Shown: in pieces, positions 1 through 5,488 of the stretch | How the letters are laid out: each line of letters opens with the position of its first letter | Position numbering within the stretch: the first letter of the stretch is position 1 | Source of the DNA: JAZDGL01 sp043806975 | GTDB lineage: Bacteria; Patescibacteriota; Minisyncoccia; CAYZDR01 | NCBI GenBank assembly: GCA_043806975.1 | Contig: JAZDGL010000054.1 | Span: forward strand, 1-6,089 | Direction of reading: 5' to 3' | Length of the DNA stretch: 6,089 nucleotides | Position numbers and translations under genes: made by a program | Notes under the pieces: generated by a model | The model's input: only the letters and a program-made list of their open reading frames with translations | Databases searched by the model: none | What the model was told of the DNA's origin: nothing

Positions 1-1
1 G

Positions 2-2179
2 ATGAAAAAGAAATATAAAGAAAAAAAAATTGAAAAAACCCCCGTTATACACCACGAAACTAAAAAAGCCGTTATCGCTGTTTTATTTTTTGCCTGCTCC
101 ATTCTAATTTTAATTTCCGCATTCGGTTTTGGAGGAAAAATTGGAAATAATTTTTTTAATTTTTCTGAAAAAATTTTTGGATGGGGAGTCTATCTGCTAG
201 CAATTTTTTTGATATTCATAAGCGCTCTTTTGGCAAAATCAATCACTCCTTCGGTTTGTTCAATAACAATTTTTTTTATTGGATTGATGTTTTTGAGCGT
301 GCTTGCCACGATCCAAATTTTATTCGGCAAAAAAACAGGTGGAGCAGTCGGAGGGTTTTTGGGAGCGAACCTTGAATCAATGTTTGATTTCACAGGAAGT
401 TTGATTGTTTCTTTTGCCGCCTTTTTGGCGTCTTTGCTTATCGCTCTTAACCTGTCGCTTTCGGCGCTTTGGGGCAAAATTACTCTTAAAAAAGATGCGG
501 ATGAAAATTTGGCTGATCCCAAAAAACTGCTTGAAAAAAATCAAAAAAATAGCGAATCAACTTGGGAAAGCATAAAAAAAATTATCCCCGCTTCCGGATT
601 TCAAAAGAAAGAGATTGGTTCAGAGCCCATTACTGCACCTAACGCGAAACAAGAGATAGCTAAAAACGACTTATTTGATAAAAAAATTCCCGCAAAAGAA
701 TTAAAAGACGCCGATTACGACGGATTTCCTTTGGAATTATTGGCTAACGGAAGCGGATCTTCCAGCCTAGTGGAAAACGGCCAGCTTGAAGAAACTTCGC
801 AAATCATCAAAAAAACTTTGGAAAATTTTGGAATCAATGTAGAAATGGGCGATATAAATGTTGGTCCAACAGTCACGCAATATGCCTTAAAGCCCGCGGA
901 AGGGATTAAATTAAGCCGCATAGTGGCGCTGCAAAATGATTTAGCGTTAGCGCTTGCAGCCCATCCAATCAGAATTGAAGCGCCTATCCCTGGAAAATCC
1001 CTTGTCGGAATAGAAGTTCCCAATAAAATTGCAAAAACAGTAAGGCTAAAAGAAATTCTCCAAAGCCACCCATTTAAGCACCGAAAAACTGCTTTATGCT
1101 TTGGGCTTGGCTTGGATGTTTCAGGAGAATCTATCGTTGCTGATTTGGCAAAAATGCCGCATATGCTAATTGCAGGCTCAACGGGAAGCGGGAAATCGGT
1201 GTGCATAAACACCATCATCACAAGCTTTTTATCCAGCAAGTCTCCCCAAAAACTCAAATTTATTATGGTTGACCCCAAAAGGGTTGAGCTCACAAGTTAT
1301 AACGGAATTCCCCACCTGCTTTGTCCTGTTATAACTACCCCCGGAAAAACCGTAAGCGCTCTTAAATGGGCGATAAAAGAAATGGACGACAGGCTAAATA
1401 AACTACAAAAAGTCGGAGCGCGCGATATTGAATCTTTCAACTGCAAGTCCGCCGAAACGATGCCGTATATTGTTTTTGTGATTGACGAGCTAGCCGATCT
1501 TATGGCAGTAAACACCAATGAAATTGAAGCGGGAATTGTAAGACTGGCTCAAATGGCGCGGGCGGTAGGGATCCATTTAATAGTTTCTACCCAAAGACCG
1601 TCTGTAGAAGTAATTACAGGACTAATTAAAGCGAATATCCCCGCAAGAATCGCTTTTAGAGTAGCAAGCCAAATTGATTCCCGAACAATTCTTGACTCAA
1701 GCGGGGCAGAAAAACTTTTAGGAAACGGCGATATGCTATTTTTGCCAGGGAATTTAAGCAAGCCAAAAAGAATTCAAAATGCTTATCTCTCCGAGGAAGA
1801 AGTAAGCAAGGTAGTAAACCACTTAAAAGAAAAATGCTCTTCTAGCGAAAATTCAGAATCGGAAAACTCTGATACCGATGAAATTTTATCATCTGAAAAT
1901 GATATAAATAGCGCTGCTGGCGAGAATTCCCCTATTTTTTCTAGCGCAGAAGACCCCTCTTTGGATGACGACCTCTTCAATGACGCGAAAGAAATCGTAT
2001 TGCAAGCAGGCAAGGCCTCGGCGTCTCTTTTACAAAGAAAATTAAGAATTGGATATGCTAGAGCAGCAAGACTAATAGACATTTTGGAAGAAAAAAGAAT
2101 TGTCGGACCAGCAGACGGAGCAAGACCAAGAAATGTGCTGTATTCTAATTCAGAAGAAAATTCTGAATCTCAAATATAG
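2..2179 (+). CDS. ftsK: FtsK/SpoIIIE-family DNA translocase
   Basis: Septum-anchored ATPase that pumps double-stranded DNA during chromosome segregation. The 725-residue product has the full family layout. Four predicted membrane helices lie at about 22-42, 60-79, 85-107 and 130-156, followed by a Lys/Glu-rich linker to about 235. The alpha and beta motor domains cover about 240-610. Walker A is GSTGSGKS at 392-399, Walker B is FVIDELADLM ending near 501, and the family motif STQRPSVEVITG starts at 529. A Ser/Glu/Asp-rich linker (612-654) leads to a winged-helix gamma domain (655-713) containing RIGYARAARLID. The linker between membrane and motor is far shorter than in E. coli FtsK and closer to SpoIIIE. 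The start at base 2 is at the window edge, so no ribosome site is visible and a start further upstream cannot be excluded. The stop codon abuts a MITE-like insertion. The family call is certain; the exact N-terminus is not. Confidence 0.95.
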   Translation: MKKKYKEKKIEKTPVIHHETKKAVIAVLFFACSILILISAFGFGGKIGNNFFNFSEKIFGWGVYLLAIFLIFISALLAKSITPSVCSITIFFIGLMFLSVLATIQILFGKKTGGAVGGFLGANLESMFDFTGSLIVSFAAFLASLLIALNLSLSALWGKITLKKDADENLADPKKLLEKNQKNSESTWESIKKIIPASGFQKKEIGSEPITAPNAKQEIAKNDLFDKKIPAKELKDADYDGFPLELLANGSGSSSLVENGQLEETSQIIKKTLENFGINVEMGDINVGPTVTQYALKPAEGIKLSRIVALQNDLALALAAHPIRIEAPIPGKSLVGIEVPNKIAKTVRLKEILQSHPFKHRKTALCFGLGLDVSGESIVADLAKMPHMLIAGSTGSGKSVCINTIITSFLSSKSPQKLKFIMVDPKRVELTSYNGIPHLLCPVITTPGKTVSALKWAIKEMDDRLNKLQKVGARDIESFNCKSAETMPYIVFVIDELADLMAVNTNEIEAGIVRLAQMARAVGIHLIVSTQRPSVEVITGLIKANIPARIAFRVASQIDSRTILDSSGAEKLLGNGDMLFLPGNLSKPKRIQNAYLSEEEVSKVVNHLKEKCSSSENSESENSDTDEILSSENDINSAAGENSPIFSSAEDPSLDDDLFNDAKEIVLQAGKASASLLQRKLRIGYARAARLIDILEEKRIVGPADGARPRNVLYSNSEENSESQI
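2148..2168. repeat. Perfect 8-bp inverted repeat at the 3' end of ftsK
   Basis: ATTCAGAA (2148-2155) and TTCTGAAT (2161-2168) are exact reverse complements around a 5-base GAAAA loop. The hairpin lies inside the last ftsK codons (Ser/Glu/Asn-rich tail), one base before the target-site duplication of the inserted element. It lacks a T-run directly after the stem, so it is not a convincing terminator by itself. Confidence 0.7.
2170..2178. repeat. Target-site duplication, left copy
   Basis: The 9 bases TCAAATATA directly precede the left inverted repeat and recur exactly at 2299-2307, directly after the right inverted repeat. If the shared terminal G/C is assigned differently, the repeat can be read as 11 bases (2169-2179 and 2298-2308). 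This copy encodes the last FtsK residues. Confidence 0.85.
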
Positions 2180-2298
2180 GACTTACGCGTTTGGCGCATT
2201 TCTTCGTCAAATACTGCGGTGCTTGCTCGCCGTACCATTAAGTACGCTTCGCTCCGCTCCTCGCATTTTCCTTGAACTGCACTCAACCGCGTAAGTCC
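2179..2298. mobile_element. MITE-like non-autonomous insertion element, 120 bp
   Basis: The ends are perfect 11-bp inverted repeats, GGACTTACGCG (2179-2189) and CGCGTAAGTCC (2288-2298), flanked by the exact 9-bp duplication TCAAATATA. A central short palindrome (CGTAC at 2231-2235, GTACG at 2242-2246) and scattered complementary patches between the arms suggest that the whole unit folds as a long imperfect hairpin. Its base composition is visibly richer in G and C than the surroundings. No transposase fits in 120 bp, so mobility would need a transposase acting in trans from elsewhere. Ends of this kind with a 9-bp duplication fit a miniature inverted-repeat transposable element. The parent IS family cannot be named from this sequence. 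Its first G supplies the last base of the ftsK TAG stop. Confidence 0.85.
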
Positions 2299-2307
2299 TC
2301 AAATATA
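2299..2307. repeat. Target-site duplication, right copy
   Basis: Exact second copy of TCAAATATA, directly after the right inverted repeat. With the following GT it forms TATAGT (2304-2309), a good match to a -10 hexamer 38 bases before the RodZ-like start. No matching -35 is seen at the usual spacing. Confidence 0.85.
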
Positions 2308-2347
2308 GTTTTTGAAAATAAATTGATAAGCAAGAAAAATCAAGATT

Positions 2348-3028
2348 ATGAATAATGGATTTACGAAAACCTCAGTAAATGTAGAAACGCCGGGAAATAA
2401 GCTAAAAAAGCTTCGCCAGGCGCAAAATCTCACGCTAGAAGATGTCCATCTTGGAACAAAAATTCAGCTGAAACATATTCAATGGCTAGAAGAAGATAAC
2501 TACAAAAAACTCCCTCCCAAGGTTTATGTGGAAGGATTTTTGAAGAGCTACGCAAAATTTTTAAGACAAGATCCAGAAGAAATTATTTTTTTATTTAAAA
2601 AAGAACAAGAAATTAGAGAAAATCTAGACAGCAAATCTGCTAAATTTGAATCTTTAAAAACCGTAAAAAATAACTCTCTTGTGGTTTCATCTAAAACAAT
2701 CCTGACAATTTTTATTTATTTTTCCATAGCATCTGCGTGCTTTTTTGTTTACAGGCAATCTAGATCTATGCTCGCGCCCCCCAAACTTGAAATTTTTAAC
2801 CCATCCGAAGATACCAATTTGGAATTTAAGGAGTTGTTTGTAAAGGGGAAGACTTCCGAAGGCTGTCAAGTTTCCATTAATGAGCAATTAGTATATACTA
2901 ATGAGTCAGGGGGGTTTGAAGAAACAATCAACCTGCATTCAGGATTGAATATTCTTAAAATCAGTTCGGAAAATAGAATCGGAAAAAAAACAGAAATAAC
3001 AAGAAATATAATTTATTTAGAAAAATAA
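2348..3028 (+). CDS. RodZ-like membrane-anchored HTH protein with C-terminal Ig-like domain
   Basis: Bitopic protein of 226 residues. An N-terminal helix-turn-helix of the RodZ/HTH_25 type spans about 16-75 (GNKLKKLRQAQNLTLEDV, then a region resembling the RodZ motif 'YVEGFLKSYAKFL'). A basic linker leads to a single membrane helix at about 116-135, which places the C-terminus outside the cytoplasm. The outer part (about 146-224) has the alternating pattern of a small beta-sandwich: LFVKGKTSEGCQVSINEQ, a Gly-Gly-Phe turn, and LHSGLNILKISSENRIGKK. This resembles glucodextranase-B/bacterial Ig-like domains. In model bacteria RodZ links MreB filaments to the elongation machinery; a shape or envelope role here is inferred. 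It lies between ftsK and recA, 36 bases before recA. Only a weak A/G-rich stretch precedes the ATG. The RodZ-type HTH is well supported; orthology to E. coli RodZ is not proven. Confidence 0.85.
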   Translation: MNNGFTKTSVNVETPGNKLKKLRQAQNLTLEDVHLGTKIQLKHIQWLEEDNYKKLPPKVYVEGFLKSYAKFLRQDPEEIIFLFKKEQEIRENLDSKSAKFESLKTVKNNSLVVSSKTILTIFIYFSIASACFFVYRQSRSMLAPPKLEIFNPSEDTNLEFKELFVKGKTSEGCQVSINEQLVYTNESGGFEETINLHSGLNILKISSENRIGKKTEITRNIIYLEK

Positions 3029-3052
3029 CACAAGCTTATTTAATTAGTTAAA

Positions 3053-3059
3053 GAAAGGA
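3053..3059 (+). promoter_or_regulatory. Shine-Dalgarno site of recA
   Basis: GAAAGGA ends 5 bases before the recA ATG. This fixes the start at 3065, since no other in-frame start with such a site is nearby. Confidence 0.8.
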
Positions 3060-3064
3060 ATTTT

Positions 3065-4078
3065 ATGCCCAAAGAAGAAAAAGAAAAAGAAATTAAGGAT
3101 AACAAAGATAAAGAAAAAACAAAGCTTCTTGAAGAAGCCGTAAAAGATATCCAAACTCGTTTTGGGGAAGGCTCTATAATGAAGCTAGGAGAAGCAAAAC
3201 GAGTAGATGTAGATGTTATTCCCACTGGTTCAATTTCTTTGGATTTAGCGCTGGGAGTAGGCGGCATTCCAAAGGGAAGAATTATTGAGATATTTGGAGC
3301 AGAATCAAGTGGAAAGACAACCCTCGCTCAACATATTGTTGCCAATGCGCAAAAAGCAGGCGGGAAGGCAGCTTTCGTTGACGCCGAACACGCGCTAGAT
3401 CCAGAATACGCCAAAAAAATCGGCGTGAACATTGACGAGCTTTTGATTTCACAACCAGATACAGGCGAACAGGCGCTAGAAATAGTAGAGGCCCTCGTCC
3501 GTTCTAACGCCTTGGATATAATCGTAATTGACTCTGTCGCCGCGCTCACGCCCAAAGCAGAAATTGAAGGAGAAATGGGAGACCACCATATCGGGTTGCA
3601 GGCTAGACTGATGTCTCAGGCATTGCGAAAATTGACTGGAATTGTAAGCAAAACAAACACCTGTGTAATTTTCATAAACCAAACCCGCGTAAAAATCGGC
3701 GTAATGTTCGGCGACCCGACAACCACAACAGGTGGAACCGCCCTAAAATTCTACTCATCTGTCCGAATTGAAATAAAAAAATCAGCCCAAATCAAGCAAG
3801 GCGAAGCCATAATCGGATGCAGGGCAAAATTGAAAGTGGTTAAAAACAAAGTAGCCCCTCCTTTTCAATCGTCAGAATTTGATATTATGTATAATGAAGG
3901 GATTTCTCTCGCAGGAGATGTTCTCACTCTTGCAATAGAGCGAGGAATTATTAAAAAATCAGGAGCATGGTTTAGCTATAAAGAAGAAAAAATCGGACAA
4001 GGCTTTGAAGGCGCAAGAAAATTTTTGAAAGATGATCAAAAAATTATGGATGAAATCATTAAAGAAATAAAGAAATAA
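3065..4078 (+). CDS. recA: Recombinase RecA
   Basis: ATP-dependent strand-exchange protein for homologous recombination and DNA repair; it forms filaments on ssDNA. The 337-residue product aligns in order with RecA throughout. Walker A is GAESSGKTT at 78-86. The catalytic Glu is in AFVDAEHALDP (Glu108). Walker B is DIIVIDSVAAL at 151-161. Loop L1 lies around EIEGEMGDHHIG (166-177), and loop L2 follows FINQTRVKIGVMFGDP (203-218). The C-terminal domain contains GAWFSYKEEKIGQG (300-313). A Lys/Glu-rich N-terminal extension of about a dozen residues precedes the conserved core, and the acidic C-terminal tail of E. coli RecA is absent (the protein ends in KEIKK). L2 has Thr219 where the family normally has Glu. 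No LexA-type box is visible upstream, and the 36-base gap after the RodZ-like gene suggests co-transcription. Transcription should stop at the hairpins just after the gene. Confidence 0.98.
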   Translation: MPKEEKEKEIKDNKDKEKTKLLEEAVKDIQTRFGEGSIMKLGEAKRVDVDVIPTGSISLDLALGVGGIPKGRIIEIFGAESSGKTTLAQHIVANAQKAGGKAAFVDAEHALDPEYAKKIGVNIDELLISQPDTGEQALEIVEALVRSNALDIIVIDSVAALTPKAEIEGEMGDHHIGLQARLMSQALRKLTGIVSKTNTCVIFINQTRVKIGVMFGDPTTTTGGTALKFYSSVRIEIKKSAQIKQGEAIIGCRAKLKVVKNKVAPPFQSSEFDIMYNEGISLAGDVLTLAIERGIIKKSGAWFSYKEEKIGQGFEGARKFLKDDQKIMDEIIKEIKK

Positions 4079-4079
4079 C

Positions 4080-4106
4080 TGCCATAAAACAAGCCCCTTT
4101 ACGGCA
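4080..4106 (+). other. Imperfect hairpin just after recA
   Basis: TGCCATAAA (4080-4088) pairs with TTTACGGCA (4098-4106) with one A/C mismatch around a 9-base loop. It starts one base after the recA stop codon. It is not followed by a T-run, so it may protect the mRNA end or assist the stronger hairpin downstream rather than terminate alone. Confidence 0.5.
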
Positions 4107-4114
4107 ATCATAAT

Positions 4115-4145
4115 TTAAAAAACGGCTTTTATAGCCGTTTTTTAA
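4115..4145. terminator. Bidirectional intrinsic terminator between recA and efp
   Basis: A perfect 13-bp stem, TTAAAAAACGGCT (4115-4127) with AGCCGTTTTTTAA (4133-4145), encloses a TTTAT loop. The CGGCT core with T-rich ends works in both readings, serving recA on the plus strand and the efp operon on the minus strand. It directly touches the efp stop codon. Confidence 0.9.
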
Positions 4146-4697
4146 TCACGCTCTTTCCACATATTCCCCCGTTTGGGTATTTATCTTTAAAATATCGCCT
4201 TCTTTAATGAATAGCGGAACACTCACTTTCAAGCCATTTTCCAAAACGACCTGCTTACTTCCGCCATCTGCCGTATTGCCCTTTATACTTGGAGGGGCTT
4301 CTACCACTTTAAAATTCATTTTTACCGGTATATTTATATCCAAAGGCTGATTAGATAAAAACATAATATCCGCCTCCATCCCTTCCACCAAATACTTCCC
4401 AACTCCGCCGACAATTTCATCGCTCACGGAAACCTGCTCAAAACTTTCCAAATCCATAAAATTATAGTTCTCATCTTTATACAAATACTGCATTTTTTTT
4501 GCCGAAACATTCGCATCTTCAAACTTGTCTCCTGCTTTAAAAGTTTCTTCTTGCGTTGACCCTGTCCGCAAATTTTTTAATTTCGTTCTCAAAACTGCTC
4601 CGCCGCGCCCCATCTTTGAATGCTCCCTAAAAAGAACCTTATAAGGTTCTCCTTTCCACAAAAAAATTGTGCCGACATTTAGATTGCTGATATCCAT
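4146..4697 (-). CDS. efp: Translation elongation factor P
   Basis: EF-P binds between the P and E sites of a stalled ribosome and promotes peptide-bond formation at polyproline. With the start at 4697 the product is 183 residues, the normal family length. The N-terminal KOW-like domain has DISNLNVGTIFLWKGEPYKVL and RTKLKNLRTG. The central and C-terminal OB domains contain MQYLYKDENYNFMDLESFEQ (69-88), and GDILKINTQTGEY (167-179) is near the end. A longer reading from 4733 adds 12 residues unlike EF-P and overlaps the end of rpsR. The start at 4697 has AGAGG five bases upstream and gives the family-like beginning MDISNLNVG. The loop that carries the modified residue reads KMGRGG, with Arg31 where many bacteria have Lys. 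It is the last gene of the rpsF-ssb-rpsR operon, 13 bases after rpsR. Confidence 0.95.
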   Translation of the reverse strand: MDISNLNVGTIFLWKGEPYKVLFREHSKMGRGGAVLRTKLKNLRTGSTQEETFKAGDKFEDANVSAKKMQYLYKDENYNFMDLESFEQVSVSDEIVGGVGKYLVEGMEADIMFLSNQPLDINIPVKMNFKVVEAPPSIKGNTADGGSKQVVLENGLKVSVPLFIKEGDILKINTQTGEYVERA

Positions 4698-4702
4698 AAA
4701 AA

Positions 4703-4707
4703 CCTCT
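4703..4707 (-). promoter_or_regulatory. Shine-Dalgarno site of efp
   Basis: AGAGG on the minus strand lies five bases before the ATG at 4697. It lies between the rpsR stop and this ATG, which decides for the 183-residue start over the upstream ATG at 4733. Confidence 0.75.
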
Positions 4708-4710
4708 GCC

Positions 4711-4962
4711 TTATCTAGCGGTATATGGGACAACTCCCATAAAGCGAGCTCTTTTTACAGCGATCGCTAGCTTTCTTTGGTGTTTTGCACAAAGACCTGA
4801 TTTTTTGGAAGAAATAATTTTAGATTGAGCCGTTGAAAATCGGCGCAATAAATCAGAATCCTTATAGTCAATTTCATTGATTTTTTCAGCACAAAAAAAA
4901 CAAACTTTTCCCTTGCTGCTTGGCTTTTTATCGCTGCTTGGCTTTCTTATAGGTTTAAACAT
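4711..4962 (-). CDS. rpsR: 30S ribosomal protein S18
   Basis: Small-subunit protein that sits next to S6 on the platform. The product is 83 residues, a usual length. The signature runs from KVCFFCAEKINEIDYKD to DLLRRF, GLCAKHQRKLAIAVKRARFMGVVPY. Cys21, Cys24, Cys58 and His61 form the CxxC...CxxH set of the zinc-binding form of S18. The N-terminal tail is basic and holds a short KPSS duplication. The ATG at 4962 is 20 bases after the ssb stop and has no Shine-Dalgarno sequence, so translational coupling to ssb is likely. Co-location with rpsF and ssb is the classical arrangement. Confidence 0.97.
   Translation of the reverse strand: MFKPIRKPSSDKKPSSKGKVCFFCAEKINEIDYKDSDLLRRFSTAQSKIISSKKSGLCAKHQRKLAIAVKRARFMGVVPYTAR
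4915..4945 (-). repeat. Short 18-bp-period direct repeat in the rpsR N-terminus
   Basis: The 13 bases GCTGCTTGGCTTT occur at 4915-4927 and again at 4933-4945, 18 bases apart. On the minus strand they encode the two KPSS units (residues 8-9 region and 14-16 region) of the S18 tail, consistent with an in-frame six-codon duplication. Confidence 0.7.
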
Positions 4963-4982
4963 AACAAAAGTCTAACTAATTA

Positions 4983-5471
4983 TTAAAATGGAATATTTTC
5001 AATTGTAATTTCGCCCGAATCTGATGCCCCTTGCTGATTTGGCTCTTGCGTTGGCGCAGAAGAAGAAAATGGTTCGGCATTAAAATTCGCGCTTGCAGGA
5101 GCTGCCGCAGGAGCTTGCTGCTGATCTTGCTGAGGCTTAAAAGCAGCCTTGCTTCCCATTTGCATATTATCGGCAACAATTTCAGTAGTATATCGCTTAA
5201 CTCCGTCCTGACCATCCCACGACCTCGTTTGAAGCCTGCCTTCTATGTAAACTTCTTGCCCTTTTTGCAGATATTGCGCAGAAATTTCAGCCAATCTCCC
5301 CCAAATAACAATGTTGTGATATTCAGTCGCTTCTTGTTTATTGCCAGTCGCATCGCTCCATACTCTATTTGTAGCTATTGAAAAAGAGGTCACCGCCTTG
5401 CCGCTGGGAGTTGTCCGCGCTTCTGGATCGCGGGTCAATCTGCCAATTAACATTGCTTTATTCAAATTCAT
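4983..5471 (-). CDS. ssb: Single-stranded DNA-binding protein
   Basis: Coats ssDNA during replication, recombination and repair and recruits partner proteins through its C-terminal tip. The product is 162 residues. An OB-fold (about 1-108) begins MNLNKAMLIGRLTRDPEART and contains FSIATNRVW, TEYHNIVIWGRLAE, YLQKGQEVYIEGRLQTRSW (68-86) and YTTEIVADNMQMG. A disordered tail rich in Gln, Ala, Pro and Ser (about 110-152) follows. The tip reads GEITIENIPF, keeping the terminal Ile-Pro-Phe of bacterial SSBs but with Glu-Asn before it instead of a run of Asp. The ATG at 5471 has a strong purine site upstream. It lies 17 bases after rpsF and is presumably co-transcribed with it. A functional link to RecA, encoded in the facing block, is expected from the families. 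Confidence 0.97.
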   Translation of the reverse strand: MNLNKAMLIGRLTRDPEARTTPSGKAVTSFSIATNRVWSDATGNKQEATEYHNIVIWGRLAEISAQYLQKGQEVYIEGRLQTRSWDGQDGVKRYTTEIVADNMQMGSKAAFKPQQDQQQAPAAAPASANFNAEPFSSSAPTQEPNQQGASDSGEITIENIPF

Positions 5472-5480
5472 AATAAAAAT

Positions 5481-5488
5481 CCCCCTTT
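5481..5488 (-). promoter_or_regulatory. Shine-Dalgarno site of ssb
   Basis: AAAGGGGG on the minus strand lies directly after the rpsF TAG stop and nine bases before the ssb ATG. It is the strongest ribosome site in the window. Confidence 0.75.

Noticed and set aside
715..1293. Long open frame of 192 codons antisense to the ftsK motor
   Set aside because: It mirrors a strongly conserved coding region and has no recognisable domain or start signal, so it is a shadow frame.
2100..2294. A 64-codon open frame running from the end of ftsK through the inserted element
   Set aside because: It overlaps the conserved FtsK gamma domain in another frame and continues into inverted-repeat DNA. It resembles no family I know and has no ribosome site.
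2179..2298. The element considered as an intrinsic terminator, a structured ncRNA or a CRISPR-like unit
   Set aside because: The exact flanking 9-bp duplication explains it better as an insertion. There is no T-run after the stem, no repeat-spacer pattern, and no known RNA family is recognised.
3039..3052. Near-palindrome TTTAATTAGTTAAA before recA, considered as a LexA-like operator
   Set aside because: It does not match the known E. coli or Gram-positive SOS boxes and is simply AT-rich. Five-base A/T arms are expected by chance here.
4698..4733. Upstream ATG that would lengthen EF-P by 12 residues
   Set aside because: It overlaps the rpsR coding end, lacks a Shine-Dalgarno sequence and adds residues foreign to EF-P. 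The ATG at 4697 has AGAGG at proper spacing and gives the family length.
4983..5471. SSB C-terminal tip ENIPF considered as a degenerate, non-functional tip
   Set aside because: The final Ile-Pro-Phe and nearby Glu residues are kept, which is enough to expect normal partner binding. Less acidic tips occur in other bacteria.
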